Below are positions 25,635-34,878 of a stretch of 64,000 nucleotides of DNA, one piece after another. Position numbers and translations under genes: made by a program. Below the pieces are notes generated by a model, which saw only the letters and a program-made list of their open reading frames with translations, did not search any database and was not told the origin of the DNA. Source of the DNA: BOG-908 sp963848205. GTDB taxonomy: Bacteria > Pseudomonadota > Alphaproteobacteria > Acetobacterales > Acetobacteraceae. The stretch's first letter is position 1, and each line of letters begins with the position of its first letter. The stretch is from assembly GCA_963848205.1 (NCBI GenBank), contig CAWKCV010000002.1:206702-270701 (forward strand), given 5' to 3'.

Positions 25635-27073
25635 GAGCTCTGCCGCTCAACATTGGGAAAATCCATTTTGTCGGTATCGGCGGTATCGGCATGTCCGGCA
25701 TCGCTGAAGTGCTGCACACCTTAGGCTACCAAGTGCAGGGTAGCGACATCTCCGACAACGCAAACGTGAAGCGGTTGCGAGAGCAGGGAATGCATGTGGC
25801 AATCGGCCATGATGCAGCTAATTTGCGCGATGCCCAGGTTGTGGTTGTTTCTACGGCTGTGCGCGCGGACAACCCGGAAGTTGTCCACGCCCGGCAGCAG
25901 CTTATTCCAGTCGTTCGGCGCGCTGAGATGCTGGCCGAGTTGATGCGCTTGCGATGGGCAATAGCGGTCGGTGGCACCCACGGTAAGACGACGACGACCA
26001 GCCTAGTTGCGGCCGTTCTGGAAGCCGCACGCCTCGATCCCACCGTTATCAACGGCGGCATCATCGAAGCGTATGGCAGCAATACGCGGCTGGGCGCCGG
26101 CGACTGGATGGTGGTCGAAGCCGATGAAAGCGACGGAAGCTTTCTTCGCCTGCCTGCGACCGTGGCTGTCGTCACCAACATGGATCCGGAGCATCTCGAT
26201 CATTGGGGAACGGCCGAGGCGATGACAGCTGGCTACGACCAGTTCGTCAGCAACATCCCCTTCTATGGGTTTGCCGTGTTGTGCATTGATCACCCTGCGG
26301 TGCAGGCGATGATACCACGAATCGACCGCCGGATCGTGACTTATGGCTTCTCGCCGCAAGCCGACATACGTGGCGAGAATCTGCGGGCAGACAAACTCGG
26401 CGCCACGTTTGATGTTGCGGTAACCGACCGGTTCCGCGGTCGTGGTCGCCGCATGGGACCATTTCGCTTGAGCATGCTCGGCCAACACAATGTACAGAAT
26501 GCTTTGGCTGCTGTGGCGGTCGGGTTCGAGATGGAGATCGACGATCAAACTCTGCGCAGTGCATTCGCGAGTTTTCGCGGCGTCAAGCGCAGATTCAGCA
26601 AGACAGGGGAAGTTGGCGGGGTAACGGTCATCGACGATTACGGCCATCATCCCGTGGAGATTGCCGCCGTGCTGAAAGCTGCACGCCAGGCTGGCGCGCG
26701 CGACGTTATCGCGGTTGTGCAGCCACATCGCTACTCCCGCCTAGCTTCGCTATTTACGGAATTTTGCACCTGCATGAACGATGCCGGCACGGTAATTGTT
26801 GCCGACGTTTATGCAGCCGGTGAGGCGCCGATCGCCGGCTGCAACCGCGATGCGTTGGTGGATGGGCTTCGCGCGAGCGGTCATCGCAGTGTTGTTCCAT
26901 TGGAAACGCCGGAGCATCTGCCTGAAATGATCAATGCTATCGCGAAGTCGGGCGATTTCGTGGTCTGCCTGGGCGCCGGCAACATTACAACTTGGGCGCA
27001 TGCCTTGCCGGGCCAACTGACCGAGCTGCAAGGCGTATCCTCGCGCTCTCGTCGCGCAGGTGCCATACCGTGA
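25631..27073 (+). CDS. murC: UDP-MurNAc-L-alanine ligase MurC
   Basis: A 480-residue Mur ligase for the first amino acid of the stem peptide. The N-terminal Rossmann loop is GIGGIGMSGIAEVL, the ATP loop GTHGKTTT is at 115-122, and EADESDGSF plus the C-terminal DDYGHHPVEI are characteristic of MurC. It overlaps murG by ATGA, and murB by one base or, with its GTG, by four. Confidence 0.98.
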   Translation: MRALPLNIGKIHFVGIGGIGMSGIAEVLHTLGYQVQGSDISDNANVKRLREQGMHVAIGHDAANLRDAQVVVVSTAVRADNPEVVHARQQLIPVVRRAEMLAELMRLRWAIAVGGTHGKTTTTSLVAAVLEAARLDPTVINGGIIEAYGSNTRLGAGDWMVVEADESDGSFLRLPATVAVVTNMDPEHLDHWGTAEAMTAGYDQFVSNIPFYGFAVLCIDHPAVQAMIPRIDRRIVTYGFSPQADIRGENLRADKLGATFDVAVTDRFRGRGRRMGPFRLSMLGQHNVQNALAAVAVGFEMEIDDQTLRSAFASFRGVKRRFSKTGEVGGVTVIDDYGHHPVEIAAVLKAARQAGARDVIAVVQPHRYSRLASLFTEFCTCMNDAGTVIVADVYAAGEAPIAGCNRDALVDGLRASGHRSVVPLETPEHLPEMINAIAKSGDFVVCLGAGNITTWAHALPGQLTELQGVSSRSRRAGAIP

Positions 27074-28008
27074 TGGCTGAACCGGCGACCACCGATCTTC
27101 TCGACATTCTGCCACCGGTGGCAGGTCGTATTCAGGCGAACGCCAGTTTGGCCGCCAATACCTGGTTTCGTGTCGGCGGCACAGCGGAGATCCTGTTTCG
27201 CCCAGCCAACATTGGCGACCTGCAAGGTTTTCTCGCTGCCATGCCGATGGACCTGCCTGTCACTATCATCGGTGCCGCCTCCAATCTCATCGTGCGCGAT
27301 GGCGGCCTGGCAGGGATCGTCATCCGGCTGGCGCGTGGTTTTGGCGAAGTCGATATCAAGGACGGTGGTGTCGTCGCAGGAGGCGCTGCATTGGATGCGA
27401 CAGTTGCTGAGTACGCGGCCGAGGCAGGACTTACCGGTCTGGAATATCTGTCGGGCATTCCCGGCACAATCGGGGGTGCCGTGGCGATGAATGCCGGTGC
27501 CTACGGCGGTGACATCGCAAATACGCTCGAATGGGCGGAGATCGTGACGCGACAAGGTGCTTTGCTGCGGCTCTCGGCAGGCGAAATCGGTTTTTCCTAT
27601 CGCCATTCAGGGCTGCCGCCCGAGTGTGTCGTGGTGCGCGCACGATTTACGGCACGCCCCGGCGAGCGCACCAGGATTGCCGCCCGCATGGCCGAGATAC
27701 GTACGAGCCGAGAGGCCACTCAACCCGTGCGCGCTCGAACTGGCGGGTCCACGTTCCGCAATCCCGAAGGTATGAAGGCTTGGGAGTTGATCGACGCGGC
27801 CGGCTGTCGTGGGCTTACCCGCGGTGGCGCGCAGGTCTCCGAGAAACACTGCAATTTTCTTCTGAACACCGGTCACGCATCTGCCGCTGACCTCGAAGGT
27901 TTGGGCGAAGAGGTCCGTCGTCGTGTGCATGCAATGAGCAGTCTCACGCTGGAATGGGAAATCAAGCGGATCGGTGTGCCTGGATCGCGTCCGGGCGTGT
28001 TGGCATGA
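27073..28008 (+). CDS. murB: UDP-N-acetylenolpyruvoylglucosamine reductase MurB
   Basis: A 311-residue FAD enzyme that reduces UDP-GlcNAc-enolpyruvate to UDP-MurNAc. FAD-binding blocks are ANTWFRVGGTAEILF, GAASNLIVRDGG and GIPGTIGGAVAMNAGAYGG; the active-site region includes GFSYRHSGL and GSTFRNPEG. The start is either GTG 27070 (GTGA overlap) or ATG 27073; the difference is one residue. The ddl start overlaps its stop. Confidence 0.96.
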   Translation: MAEPATTDLLDILPPVAGRIQANASLAANTWFRVGGTAEILFRPANIGDLQGFLAAMPMDLPVTIIGAASNLIVRDGGLAGIVIRLARGFGEVDIKDGGVVAGGAALDATVAEYAAEAGLTGLEYLSGIPGTIGGAVAMNAGAYGGDIANTLEWAEIVTRQGALLRLSAGEIGFSYRHSGLPPECVVVRARFTARPGERTRIAARMAEIRTSREATQPVRARTGGSTFRNPEGMKAWELIDAAGCRGLTRGGAQVSEKHCNFLLNTGHASAADLEGLGEEVRRRVHAMSSLTLEWEIKRIGVPGSRPGVLA

Positions 28009-28922
28009 TGCGCGTCGCAGTCTTGTTCGGTGGCATTTCGGCTGAGCGCGACGTAAGCATGTCGAGTGGTGCCGAAGTGATCGGCGCACTGCGCGGCGCC
28101 GGATTTAACGTCGTTCCCATTGAGGTAGGGCACGATCTTGCGGGTGTTCTCGCGGCACTTTCGCCCAAGCCAGATGCAGTCTTCAACGCGCTGCACGGGC
28201 GTTTCGGCGAAGATGGCGTCATCCAGGGCGCACTCGACTGGCTGGGAATTCCCTACACGCATTCCGGCGTGCGCGCGTCTGCGCTCGCGATGGACAAAGC
28301 GGCCAGTCGCACCGTTTTTGCGGCAGCCAATCTACCCATTGCACAAGGGCGCGTGATCGACATCGAGGAGTTCGGACGAGGCGATCCGCTGCCTCGTCCG
28401 TATGTCATTAAGCCACTGAACGAAGGTTCCTCGGTTGGTGTGTCGATCCTGCAGGATGGTGACAACCGGCGGGAAGAAATTGCCCGCGATTGGCGGTTTG
28501 GTCGGCAGGCTCTGGTAGAAGAGTTCATTCCCGGCCGTGAGCTGACCGTCGGCGTGATGGGCGACCGCGCATTGACAGTTACCGAAATTGCGGCGGCGCA
28601 CGCTTTCTATGACTACGACAGCAAATACGCGGCCGGCGGCTCTGCGCATGAATTGCCGGCTCGCATCCATCCTGAGGCGCATCTGCGAGCGATGGATCTG
28701 GCCCTGGCTGCACACCGTGCTTTAGGCTGCCGAGGCGCCACACGCACCGATTTTCGCTATGATGATACAGCGGGAGAGCCTGGACGACTGGTTCTGCTCG
28801 AAGTCAACACACAGCCTGGTCTGACGCCAACGTCGTTGTTGCCTGAGCAGGCTGCCTATTGCGGGATCGCGTTTCCCGAACTTTGCACCTGGATGGTGGA
28901 GCAGGCAGCATGCCGCGCGTGA
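28005..28922 (+). CDS. ddl: D-alanine-D-alanine ligase
   Basis: A 305-residue ATP-grasp enzyme giving the D-Ala-D-Ala dipeptide used by MurF. Family signatures are VLFGGISAERDVSMSSG (N-terminal), LHGRFGEDGVIQG, VIKPLNEGSSVGV (ATP-grasp loop) and LEVNTQPGLTPTSLLPEQA at the end. A vancomycin-sensitive Y-type loop is not resolved here. It overlaps murB by ATGA and ftsQ by 13 bases. Confidence 0.97.
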   Translation: MMRVAVLFGGISAERDVSMSSGAEVIGALRGAGFNVVPIEVGHDLAGVLAALSPKPDAVFNALHGRFGEDGVIQGALDWLGIPYTHSGVRASALAMDKAASRTVFAAANLPIAQGRVIDIEEFGRGDPLPRPYVIKPLNEGSSVGVSILQDGDNRREEIARDWRFGRQALVEEFIPGRELTVGVMGDRALTVTEIAAAHAFYDYDSKYAAGGSAHELPARIHPEAHLRAMDLALAAHRALGCRGATRTDFRYDDTAGEPGRLVLLEVNTQPGLTPTSLLPEQAAYCGIAFPELCTWMVEQAACRA

Positions 28923-29815
28923 GACGTGAAATCGCACGGCCTAGCCGCATCAAGCTACTGGTGCGGCGGCAGAGACGAAATCTGCGGTTGGGCGCCTTCG
29001 CGTTGAGCGGTTTTGCAATTGTGCTCGCTGGCGTCAGCCTTGCTCATTCTGCGCGAACCGGCGGCGCCGTTGCCGGCCTGGAGCAACGCTTCGGCCGCGA
29101 GATCGATCTGCGCGTCAAGGACATCCGGATCGACGGTCGGTCCAACACGCCGGAAAAGCTGCTGCGCACGGCGCTCGGCGTCAATGTCGGAGATCCCATA
29201 TTGGGGTTCTCCGTGGAAGGCGCGCGGGCCCGGATAGAGAGCCTGTCGTGGGTGGAACATGTCGCCGTCGAACGACGTTTGCCGGGCACGATCTATGTCG
29301 ACGTGACGGAACGGCGCCCGTTCGCGATATGGCAGTATCAGGGGAAATTCCAGCTCATCGATCGCGGCGGAGAAGTTGTCACTAATGAGGATGTGGCGGA
29401 GTTTACCGATCTGCCGTTGGTGGTGGGGCTAGGCGCGCCGGCGCACGCGTCCGACATGCTGAATGCCCTGGAGCATTCGCCCGACATCAAGCAGCGTGTT
29501 GCAGCCATTGTACGTGTCGGGGAGCGGCGCTGGAATTTGCAGCTCAAAAACAACATGACCGTGATGCTGCCGGAGGGTCACGAAATGGCAGCATTGACGC
29601 GGCTCGTGGACATGCAGTCAAAACAGCAAATCCTGGATCGTCCGTTGGTGTTCATCGACATGCGTCTGCCCGATCGACTGGCTGTGCGTGCGAAGACTGC
29701 GGCACCCGGCGGGCCCGATGCCAAACCGGCGGACGCGAAGGTCAACCCGCCCAGGCCTGTAAACAGCAAACCGGCAGAGCCCGCGCACGATCAACCCGAC
29801 AGGAGAGCGACTTGA
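28910..29815 (+). CDS. ftsQ: Cell division protein FtsQ
   Basis: A 301-residue bitopic protein. It has a basic cytoplasmic segment (RRQRRNLRLG), a membrane helix (AFALSGFAIVLAGVSL), a POTRA domain (VKDIRIDGRSNTPEKLLRTALGVNVGDPIL) and the FtsQ beta-domain (ERRPFAIWQYQGKFQLIDRGGEVV). FtsQ scaffolds FtsB/FtsL at midcell. A Pro/Ala/Lys-rich tail of about 40 residues follows. The ATG at 28910 is chosen because the basic region and helix follow at family-typical distance; it overlaps ddl. The stop overlaps ftsA (TTGA). Confidence 0.95.
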   Translation: MPRVRREIARPSRIKLLVRRQRRNLRLGAFALSGFAIVLAGVSLAHSARTGGAVAGLEQRFGREIDLRVKDIRIDGRSNTPEKLLRTALGVNVGDPILGFSVEGARARIESLSWVEHVAVERRLPGTIYVDVTERRPFAIWQYQGKFQLIDRGGEVVTNEDVAEFTDLPLVVGLGAPAHASDMLNALEHSPDIKQRVAAIVRVGERRWNLQLKNNMTVMLPEGHEMAALTRLVDMQSKQQILDRPLVFIDMRLPDRLAVRAKTAAPGGPDAKPADAKVNPPRPVNSKPAEPAHDQPDRRAT

Positions 29816-31122
29816 ACGATCTCTCCCGACGCGGTCATCCGCAGCTCCCACCGCAAATACCGGACGGTCCTGCAACCTCGCGGCCGCGCAGTCTGCGAAC
29901 GGGTCCGTTCGGCGTGCTCGATATCGGCAGCACGAAAATTGCGTGTCTGATCGGCCGGATCGAATCGGATGGAACATTACGCGCGCTGGGCAGCGGTTTT
30001 ACCCGTTCACGTGGCGTGCGTGGCGGCGGCATCACTGACCTCGACGAGGCCGAGCGTGCCATACGCGCGGCCGTAGCGCTGGCCGAAGAGATGGCCGATC
30101 AGCGCCTGCGTTCCGTCACCGTCAATCTATCTTGCGGACATCCGGAAAGTCGACTGTTCAATGTTCAGTGGCCTGTCGGCGGCCGTCAGGTGAGTGAAGC
30201 CGATGTACGCCGTGTCATCAGTGAAGGTCGTGCGCGTGCCGTCACCGACGGGCGCGAGACAATCCATTCACTGCCGGTAAGTTTCGCCGTCGACGAGACG
30301 CAAGGCGTGGCGGATCCGCGTGGCCACCATTGCGATCAGCTTTCCGCCCGCTTACACGTTGTCGATGCACTCTCGATGGCGCTGCGAAATCTGGGCGCCG
30401 CGGTCGGGCGGTGCGATTTGGAGATCAGCGAGGTCGTATCGGCGCCTTTCGCGTCCGGACTGTCTTGCCTGGTCGAGGACGAGCGCGAGCTGGGTGCCAC
30501 AGTGATCGACATGGGCGGCGGCACCACAGGCTTGGCGGTGTTCGGCGAAGGCCAGTTGCTGCACACCGCTCAATTGCCGATTGGCGGCCAACACGTAACG
30601 CGCGATATCGCAGGCGTGCTCAGCACACCCATCGACAATGCCGAGCGGCTGAAAACACTCTATGGCAACGCGCATGCAAGCCCCGACGATGAGCGTGAGA
30701 TTCTTGCTGTCCAGCAGATTGGTGAGGAGGATCACCATTTCGCCAAAATACCGCGCAGCATGGTCGTGGGAATCATCAAGCCGCGGCTTGAGGAAACCTT
30801 CGAGATGGTGCGCGACAGGCTTGACGGCGCGGGCCTTGGCCGGGCGGCAGGCGTGCGCGTTGTATTGACAGGCGGCGCCAGCCAATTGGTCGGCGTGCGC
30901 GACCTTGCTGCCGCCGTGCTCAACCGTCCTGTGCGACTCGGGCGACCAGGCGGCATGCGGGGACTGCCGGAGGCTGCGGCCGGACCTGCCTTTGCGACCG
31001 CCATCGGCCTGCTGAATTGGGCTGCAGGCGAGGGCCGCTCCTTGCACGATATCGGTTTGGAAACCCAGCGCAGGGGTGGATTTCTGCAGCGCATCGTCGA
31101 TTTTTTACGCGAGCGAATCTGA
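29812..31122 (+). CDS. ftsA: Cell division protein FtsA
   Basis: A 436-residue actin-like ATPase that tethers FtsZ to the membrane. Signatures are GVLDIGSTKIACLIGR (phosphate 1), the 1C domain with RSVTVNLSCGHPESR, VIDMGGGTTGLAVF (phosphate 2) and LTGGASQLVGV. The C-terminal amphipathic helix is RIVDFLRERI. It starts with TTG, overlapping ftsQ by four bases, with a Pro-rich N-terminal extension before the domain. A 79-base gap separates it from ftsZ. Confidence 0.96.
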   Translation: MNDLSRRGHPQLPPQIPDGPATSRPRSLRTGPFGVLDIGSTKIACLIGRIESDGTLRALGSGFTRSRGVRGGGITDLDEAERAIRAAVALAEEMADQRLRSVTVNLSCGHPESRLFNVQWPVGGRQVSEADVRRVISEGRARAVTDGRETIHSLPVSFAVDETQGVADPRGHHCDQLSARLHVVDALSMALRNLGAAVGRCDLEISEVVSAPFASGLSCLVEDERELGATVIDMGGGTTGLAVFGEGQLLHTAQLPIGGQHVTRDIAGVLSTPIDNAERLKTLYGNAHASPDDEREILAVQQIGEEDHHFAKIPRSMVVGIIKPRLEETFEMVRDRLDGAGLGRAAGVRVVLTGGASQLVGVRDLAAAVLNRPVRLGRPGGMRGLPEAAAGPAFATAIGLLNWAAGEGRSLHDIGLETQRRGGFLQRIVDFLRERI

Positions 31123-31201
31123 GCGCGTCGCGTAGGAACCTAACTCACCGCCGTCAACACCAAACCCTGGCTGCTAAAGCCGATCCGAAAGGGACCCGAA
31201 G

Positions 31202-32707
31202 ATGACCCTGAACCTCACGATTCCACAAACACTGCATACCGATTTTACGCCGCGCATCACGGTCATCGGCGTAGGCGGCGGTGGAACGAATGCCGTTGAC
31301 AACATGATCCAGCTGAACCTGCAGGGTGTGGATTTCGTCGTCGCCAATACCGACGCGCAGCAATTGATGCACAGCAAGTCCGACCGCCGGATCCAGTTGG
31401 GCCCGCATCTCACGCAAGGGCTCGGTGCCGGTGCCAAGCCGGAAATCGGGCGCGCCGCGGCCGAAGAAGCCGGTGACGAACTGGCGCGTCATATGGATGG
31501 CGCGCACATGGTGTTCATCACCGCGGGCATGGGTGGCGGGACCGGTACGGGTGCGGCGCCGGTTATCGCACGCATGGCACGCGAGCGCGGCATTCTCACC
31601 GTCGGTGTCGTCACCAAGCCCTTCACATTCGAGGGCATGCGGCGCGCACGCGCGGCGGACCAGGGCATTGCCGAGTTGCAGCAATATGTCGACACGCTGA
31701 TCGTCATCCCAAATCAGAATCTCTTTCGACTGGCCAACGAGAAAACCGGTTGGAAAGAAGCCTTCAAGATGGCCGATCACGTGCTCTATATGGGCGTGCG
31801 TGGGGTGACCGACCTTATGATGGCGCCGGGCTTGGTCAATCTCGACTTTGCCGACATCCGCACGGTCATGGCGGAAATGGGAAAAGCAATGATGGGCACA
31901 GGCGAAGCCGAAGGCGAGAACCGCGCCATCCGCGCCGCCGAAGCGGCCATCAGCAATCCGCTGCTCGAAGACACCAGCATGGCCGGTGCGCGTGGCCTGC
32001 TGATCAACATCACCGGCGGCGAAGACATGACGCTGTTCGAAGTCGACCAGGCTGCCAACCGCATTCGCGAGGAAGTGGCCGAAGACGCGAACATCATCTT
32101 CGGCAGTGCTGTCGATGACGAACTTGCCGGGCGCATCCGCGTCTCCGTCGTGGCCACCGGCATCGACACCGTTCAATCGCACACCATCGATACAGCAGCG
32201 ATCGGACCACGGCTGGTAGCCGTCGGCGGCAATCCCGGACGTCCGGAGCGCGCTCCGCCCTCGCAGAATCCGGTGCATACTGTCGGCAGCCTGATCCCGC
32301 CCCGCGTGCCGGTCGGCAACCAGGCAACCGCCGTGGTCTACGTGCCCGACGAAGAGCAGCCCGACGCGCAGGCTGCGGTGGCACAGGCGACATCGCTGGT
32401 GCAGGCAGCGGCACCTGTATCCCCACCGCAGCCACGCGCCGTTGCGGTTTCTCACCCGCTTTTCACCGGCCCCACCATCGACACGCCCGCGCAGCGCGCC
32501 AGCCTGTTCGGCAAGGTGACCGGCGCATTCAAGCGTGGCGCGACGCCGGCTCCGCTGGGGACCGAGGAGCAGCCGGACCTGCGTCGGGCGGAGCCTCGTC
32601 AGGCGGCCTCGGTCAAGGAACCCGCGCCGCAAGTGCGTGCTTCCTTGAGCGAAGCTGAACAAGGCGGTCTCGACATACCCGCCTTCTTACGCCGGCAATC
32701 TTCATAA
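31202..32707 (+). CDS. ftsZ: Cell division protein FtsZ
   Basis: A 501-residue tubulin-like GTPase that forms the Z-ring. The N-terminal VIGVGGGGTNAVDNM is followed by the tubulin signature GGGTGTG at residues 111-117 and the T7 loop region NLDFADIRTVM. After about residue 320 comes a long, Pro/Ala/Gln-rich disordered linker, then the conserved C-terminal peptide GLDIPAFLRRQSS that contacts FtsA. The linker is typical of alphaproteobacteria. A hairpin about 100 bases downstream probably ends the transcript. Confidence 0.98.
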   Translation: MTLNLTIPQTLHTDFTPRITVIGVGGGGTNAVDNMIQLNLQGVDFVVANTDAQQLMHSKSDRRIQLGPHLTQGLGAGAKPEIGRAAAEEAGDELARHMDGAHMVFITAGMGGGTGTGAAPVIARMARERGILTVGVVTKPFTFEGMRRARAADQGIAELQQYVDTLIVIPNQNLFRLANEKTGWKEAFKMADHVLYMGVRGVTDLMMAPGLVNLDFADIRTVMAEMGKAMMGTGEAEGENRAIRAAEAAISNPLLEDTSMAGARGLLINITGGEDMTLFEVDQAANRIREEVAEDANIIFGSAVDDELAGRIRVSVVATGIDTVQSHTIDTAAIGPRLVAVGGNPGRPERAPPSQNPVHTVGSLIPPRVPVGNQATAVVYVPDEEQPDAQAAVAQATSLVQAAAPVSPPQPRAVAVSHPLFTGPTIDTPAQRASLFGKVTGAFKRGATPAPLGTEEQPDLRRAEPRQAASVKEPAPQVRASLSEAEQGGLDIPAFLRRQSS

Positions 32708-32809
32708 CGAACGCGTATCGGCTACTGCGGCTGCTCTTTGAGCGACGCACAAGATGCCGTAAAACCAACGTCTTATAGCGTAACATGCGGCAATAATGAT
32801 TGACTGGAA

Positions 32810-32847
32810 GACCGAGTGGGGGTGCGCTACCCCTCCACTCGGTCTTT
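32810..32847 (+). terminator. Intrinsic terminator-like hairpin after ftsZ
   Basis: Ten-base outer stem GACCGAGTGG (32810-32819) pairs with CCACTCGGTC (32835-32844), with an inner GGGGT/ACCCC extension, followed by TTTAT. It lies between ftsZ and lpxC, so lpxC probably has its own promoter or relies on read-through. Confidence 0.7.
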
Positions 32848-32941
32848 ATGCTTCCAGAGTGCGCGTTTCGCCCGCGTGACCTTCGGCTCCGACCCGGCCG
32901 AAATTGCACCTGGACAAAGTAGAAGGTTCGCGACGCACCCG

Positions 32942-33889
32942 ATGGATGGCATGACGGACATCGCGATCGACGATCTCGCAACCCAACAGCAGACATTGAA
33001 GTCCGCTATCTCCTGTGTCGGCGTAGGCTTGCACAGCGGCCAGCGTGTGCATCTCTCGTTGCTGCCGGCGCCGGTTGACACCGGCATCGTGTTCCGGCGA
33101 ACCGACCTGGGCATCGACATCAAGGCCTCGGCCTTGCTTGTGTCCGACACAAGGCTCTGCACGCAAATCAGCCACCCGGACCATCCAGAAGCCTGCGTGC
33201 GCACAGTCGAGCATGTGATGGCAGCGCTCTGCGGCCTCGGAATCGACAACGTGGTAGTGGCGCTCGACGGGCCGGAAGTGCCCGTCCTGGACGGATCCTC
33301 GGCGCCTTTCGTGTTCCTGATCGACTGCGCCGGGCGACAGGTTCAGCCCGCATCACGCCAGGTGATCGAAGTGCTGCGCCCAGTTTCCGTCAGTCTGGGC
33401 GAAGCGACGGCCGAGCTGCGACCGGGGGCCGCTCGCCTCGACATGTCGATGACCATCGATTTCAAGGCGACCGCCATTGGCCGCCAGGCACTCTCGCTAT
33501 CGCTGACCGAACAAGGGTTCCGCCAGGTCCTCGCCTCCGCCCGCACATTCGCCATGCTGGCTGAAATCGAAGCGTTGCAAGCTTCCGGTCTTGCCCGCGG
33601 CGGCAGCCTCGAGAACGCGGTCGTCGTCGATGGCGCACGCATCCTCAACCCCGGCGGGCTTCGCGCCCACGACGAATTCGTGCGTCACAAGATGCTGGAC
33701 GCGGTGGGCGACCTCGGGATGGCCGGCGCGGCAATCCACGGGCGTTTCATCGCCAGCCGCGGCGGGCACGCGCTCAACAACAAGCTGGTCCGGGCGTTGC
33801 TGGCCGACGAGCGGGCCTGGCGGATGGTAAGTTTGGAGCAGGCTGGGTGGTCGCAAGCCACCTACTTGCGTGGAGCGCAGGCGGCCTAG
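32942..33889 (+). CDS. lpxC: UDP-3-O-acyl-N-acetylglucosamine deacetylase LpxC
   Basis: A 315-residue zinc deacetylase, the committed step of lipid A synthesis. Motifs are GVGLHSGQRVHLSLLPAP, the zinc ligands in VEHVMAAL and HDEFVRHKMLDAVGD, VPVLDGSSAPFV and the catalytic His in GHALNNKL. The ATG at 32942 (or 32951) is picked because the domain begins just after it; a longer frame would run back into the terminator hairpin. The order ftsZ-lpxC is classic. Confidence 0.96.
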   Translation: MDGMTDIAIDDLATQQQTLKSAISCVGVGLHSGQRVHLSLLPAPVDTGIVFRRTDLGIDIKASALLVSDTRLCTQISHPDHPEACVRTVEHVMAALCGLGIDNVVVALDGPEVPVLDGSSAPFVFLIDCAGRQVQPASRQVIEVLRPVSVSLGEATAELRPGAARLDMSMTIDFKATAIGRQALSLSLTEQGFRQVLASARTFAMLAEIEALQASGLARGGSLENAVVVDGARILNPGGLRAHDEFVRHKMLDAVGDLGMAGAAIHGRFIASRGGHALNNKLVRALLADERAWRMVSLEQAGWSQATYLRGAQAA

Positions 33890-33932
33890 AAAGCAAGCAG
33901 TCCTTTTTGCGAAAAGGGACCAAAAACTTTTG
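33888..33932 (-). repeat. Dispersed palindromic repeat, copy 8 (inverted)
   Basis: The core at 33900-33920 reads GTCCTTTTTGCG then AAAAGGGAC, with AAGCAAGCA before and CAAAAACTTTTGCG after: the family read on the minus strand. It begins at the lpxC stop and fills part of the gap to bamD. Confidence 0.8.
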
Positions 33933-33983
33933 CGACTTGGCTGCTACTCGCGTTTGGCTGGCGGTTTGGTGTAAGCAGGCCTG

Positions 33984-34847
33984 ATGATCGTCATGCGCCT
34001 TTTTGCACCTCTGCTACTCGTCGCCGCCCTGGGCGGCTGCGCGACCATTCACAAGGTGCTGCCCTTCACCGCGGAAGACGACACGCCGAAGGTCAATCTG
34101 GCCGACGAGCCGCCGGACCAGCTCTACAGCAACGGCGTCGACGCGCTTCAGCATGGCAACTACACGACAGCCGTGAAGCATTTCGATGCTATCCAGCAGA
34201 ACTACCCCTACTCTAGCTGGGGCACCAACGCACAGCTGATGGAAGGCTACACCGAGTATCGGCGCGACAACTACACCGAGTCGGTCTCCCAACTCGACCG
34301 TTTCATTGCGCTGCATCCGGCGAACAAGGATGTCGCCTACGTCTATTACCTGCGCGCGCTATGTTACTACGAGCAGATCGCCGACATCTCCCGCGACCAG
34401 AAAGGTACGCAGGAAGCGATGGCCGCCTTGCAGGAGGTGGTCAACCGCTTCCCCGACAGCGCCTATGCACGTGATGCTAGGCTGAAGATCGACCTTTGCC
34501 GCGATCATCTGGCCGGCAAAGAGATGGAAATCGGTCGCTATTACGAGAAGCAGCATCTCTACGCCGCCGCTATCGGCCGCTACCAGCGCGTGATCGACGA
34601 TTTCCAGACCACCAATCACACGCCGGAAGCGCTCTCACGCCTGACTGAAGTCTATCTCAAGCTCGGTCTGGTGGGCGAAGCCAAGAAGACAGCCTCGGTG
34701 CTGGCCTTCAACTATCCCGGCAGCCACTGGTACGAGAATAGCTGGAACGACATGGTGCAGGTCGGCGCGGTCAGCGGCACGCAAGTGACGAACAACACGC
34801 CCGACCGGCCAGGTTTTTTCACCCGCACCTTCGGCTGGATCTTCTGA
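33984..34847 (+). CDS. bamD: Outer membrane assembly lipoprotein BamD
   Basis: A 287-residue lipoprotein. The signal peptide with lipobox LGGC (Cys19) is followed by TPR repeats beginning DQLYSNGVDALQHGNYTTAV and containing FDAIQQNYPYSSWGTNAQLM and YYLRALCYYEQI, matching BamD/ComL. It anchors in the outer membrane from the periplasmic side and acts with BamA in beta-barrel insertion. The C-terminus ends with GFFTRTFGWIF. recN starts 31 bases later and may be co-transcribed. Confidence 0.95.
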   Translation: MIVMRLFAPLLLVAALGGCATIHKVLPFTAEDDTPKVNLADEPPDQLYSNGVDALQHGNYTTAVKHFDAIQQNYPYSSWGTNAQLMEGYTEYRRDNYTESVSQLDRFIALHPANKDVAYVYYLRALCYYEQIADISRDQKGTQEAMAALQEVVNRFPDSAYARDARLKIDLCRDHLAGKEMEIGRYYEKQHLYAAAIGRYQRVIDDFQTTNHTPEALSRLTEVYLKLGLVGEAKKTASVLAFNYPGSHWYENSWNDMVQVGAVSGTQVTNNTPDRPGFFTRTFGWIF

Positions 34848-34878
34848 GTGGCGTGACGAGAAGCGGCCTGCCTCCACC

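Noticed and set aside
31154..32662. A 502-residue open frame antisense to ftsZ
   Set aside because: It mirrors the codon structure of a GC-rich gene and its translation shows no family features; ftsZ itself is unambiguous.
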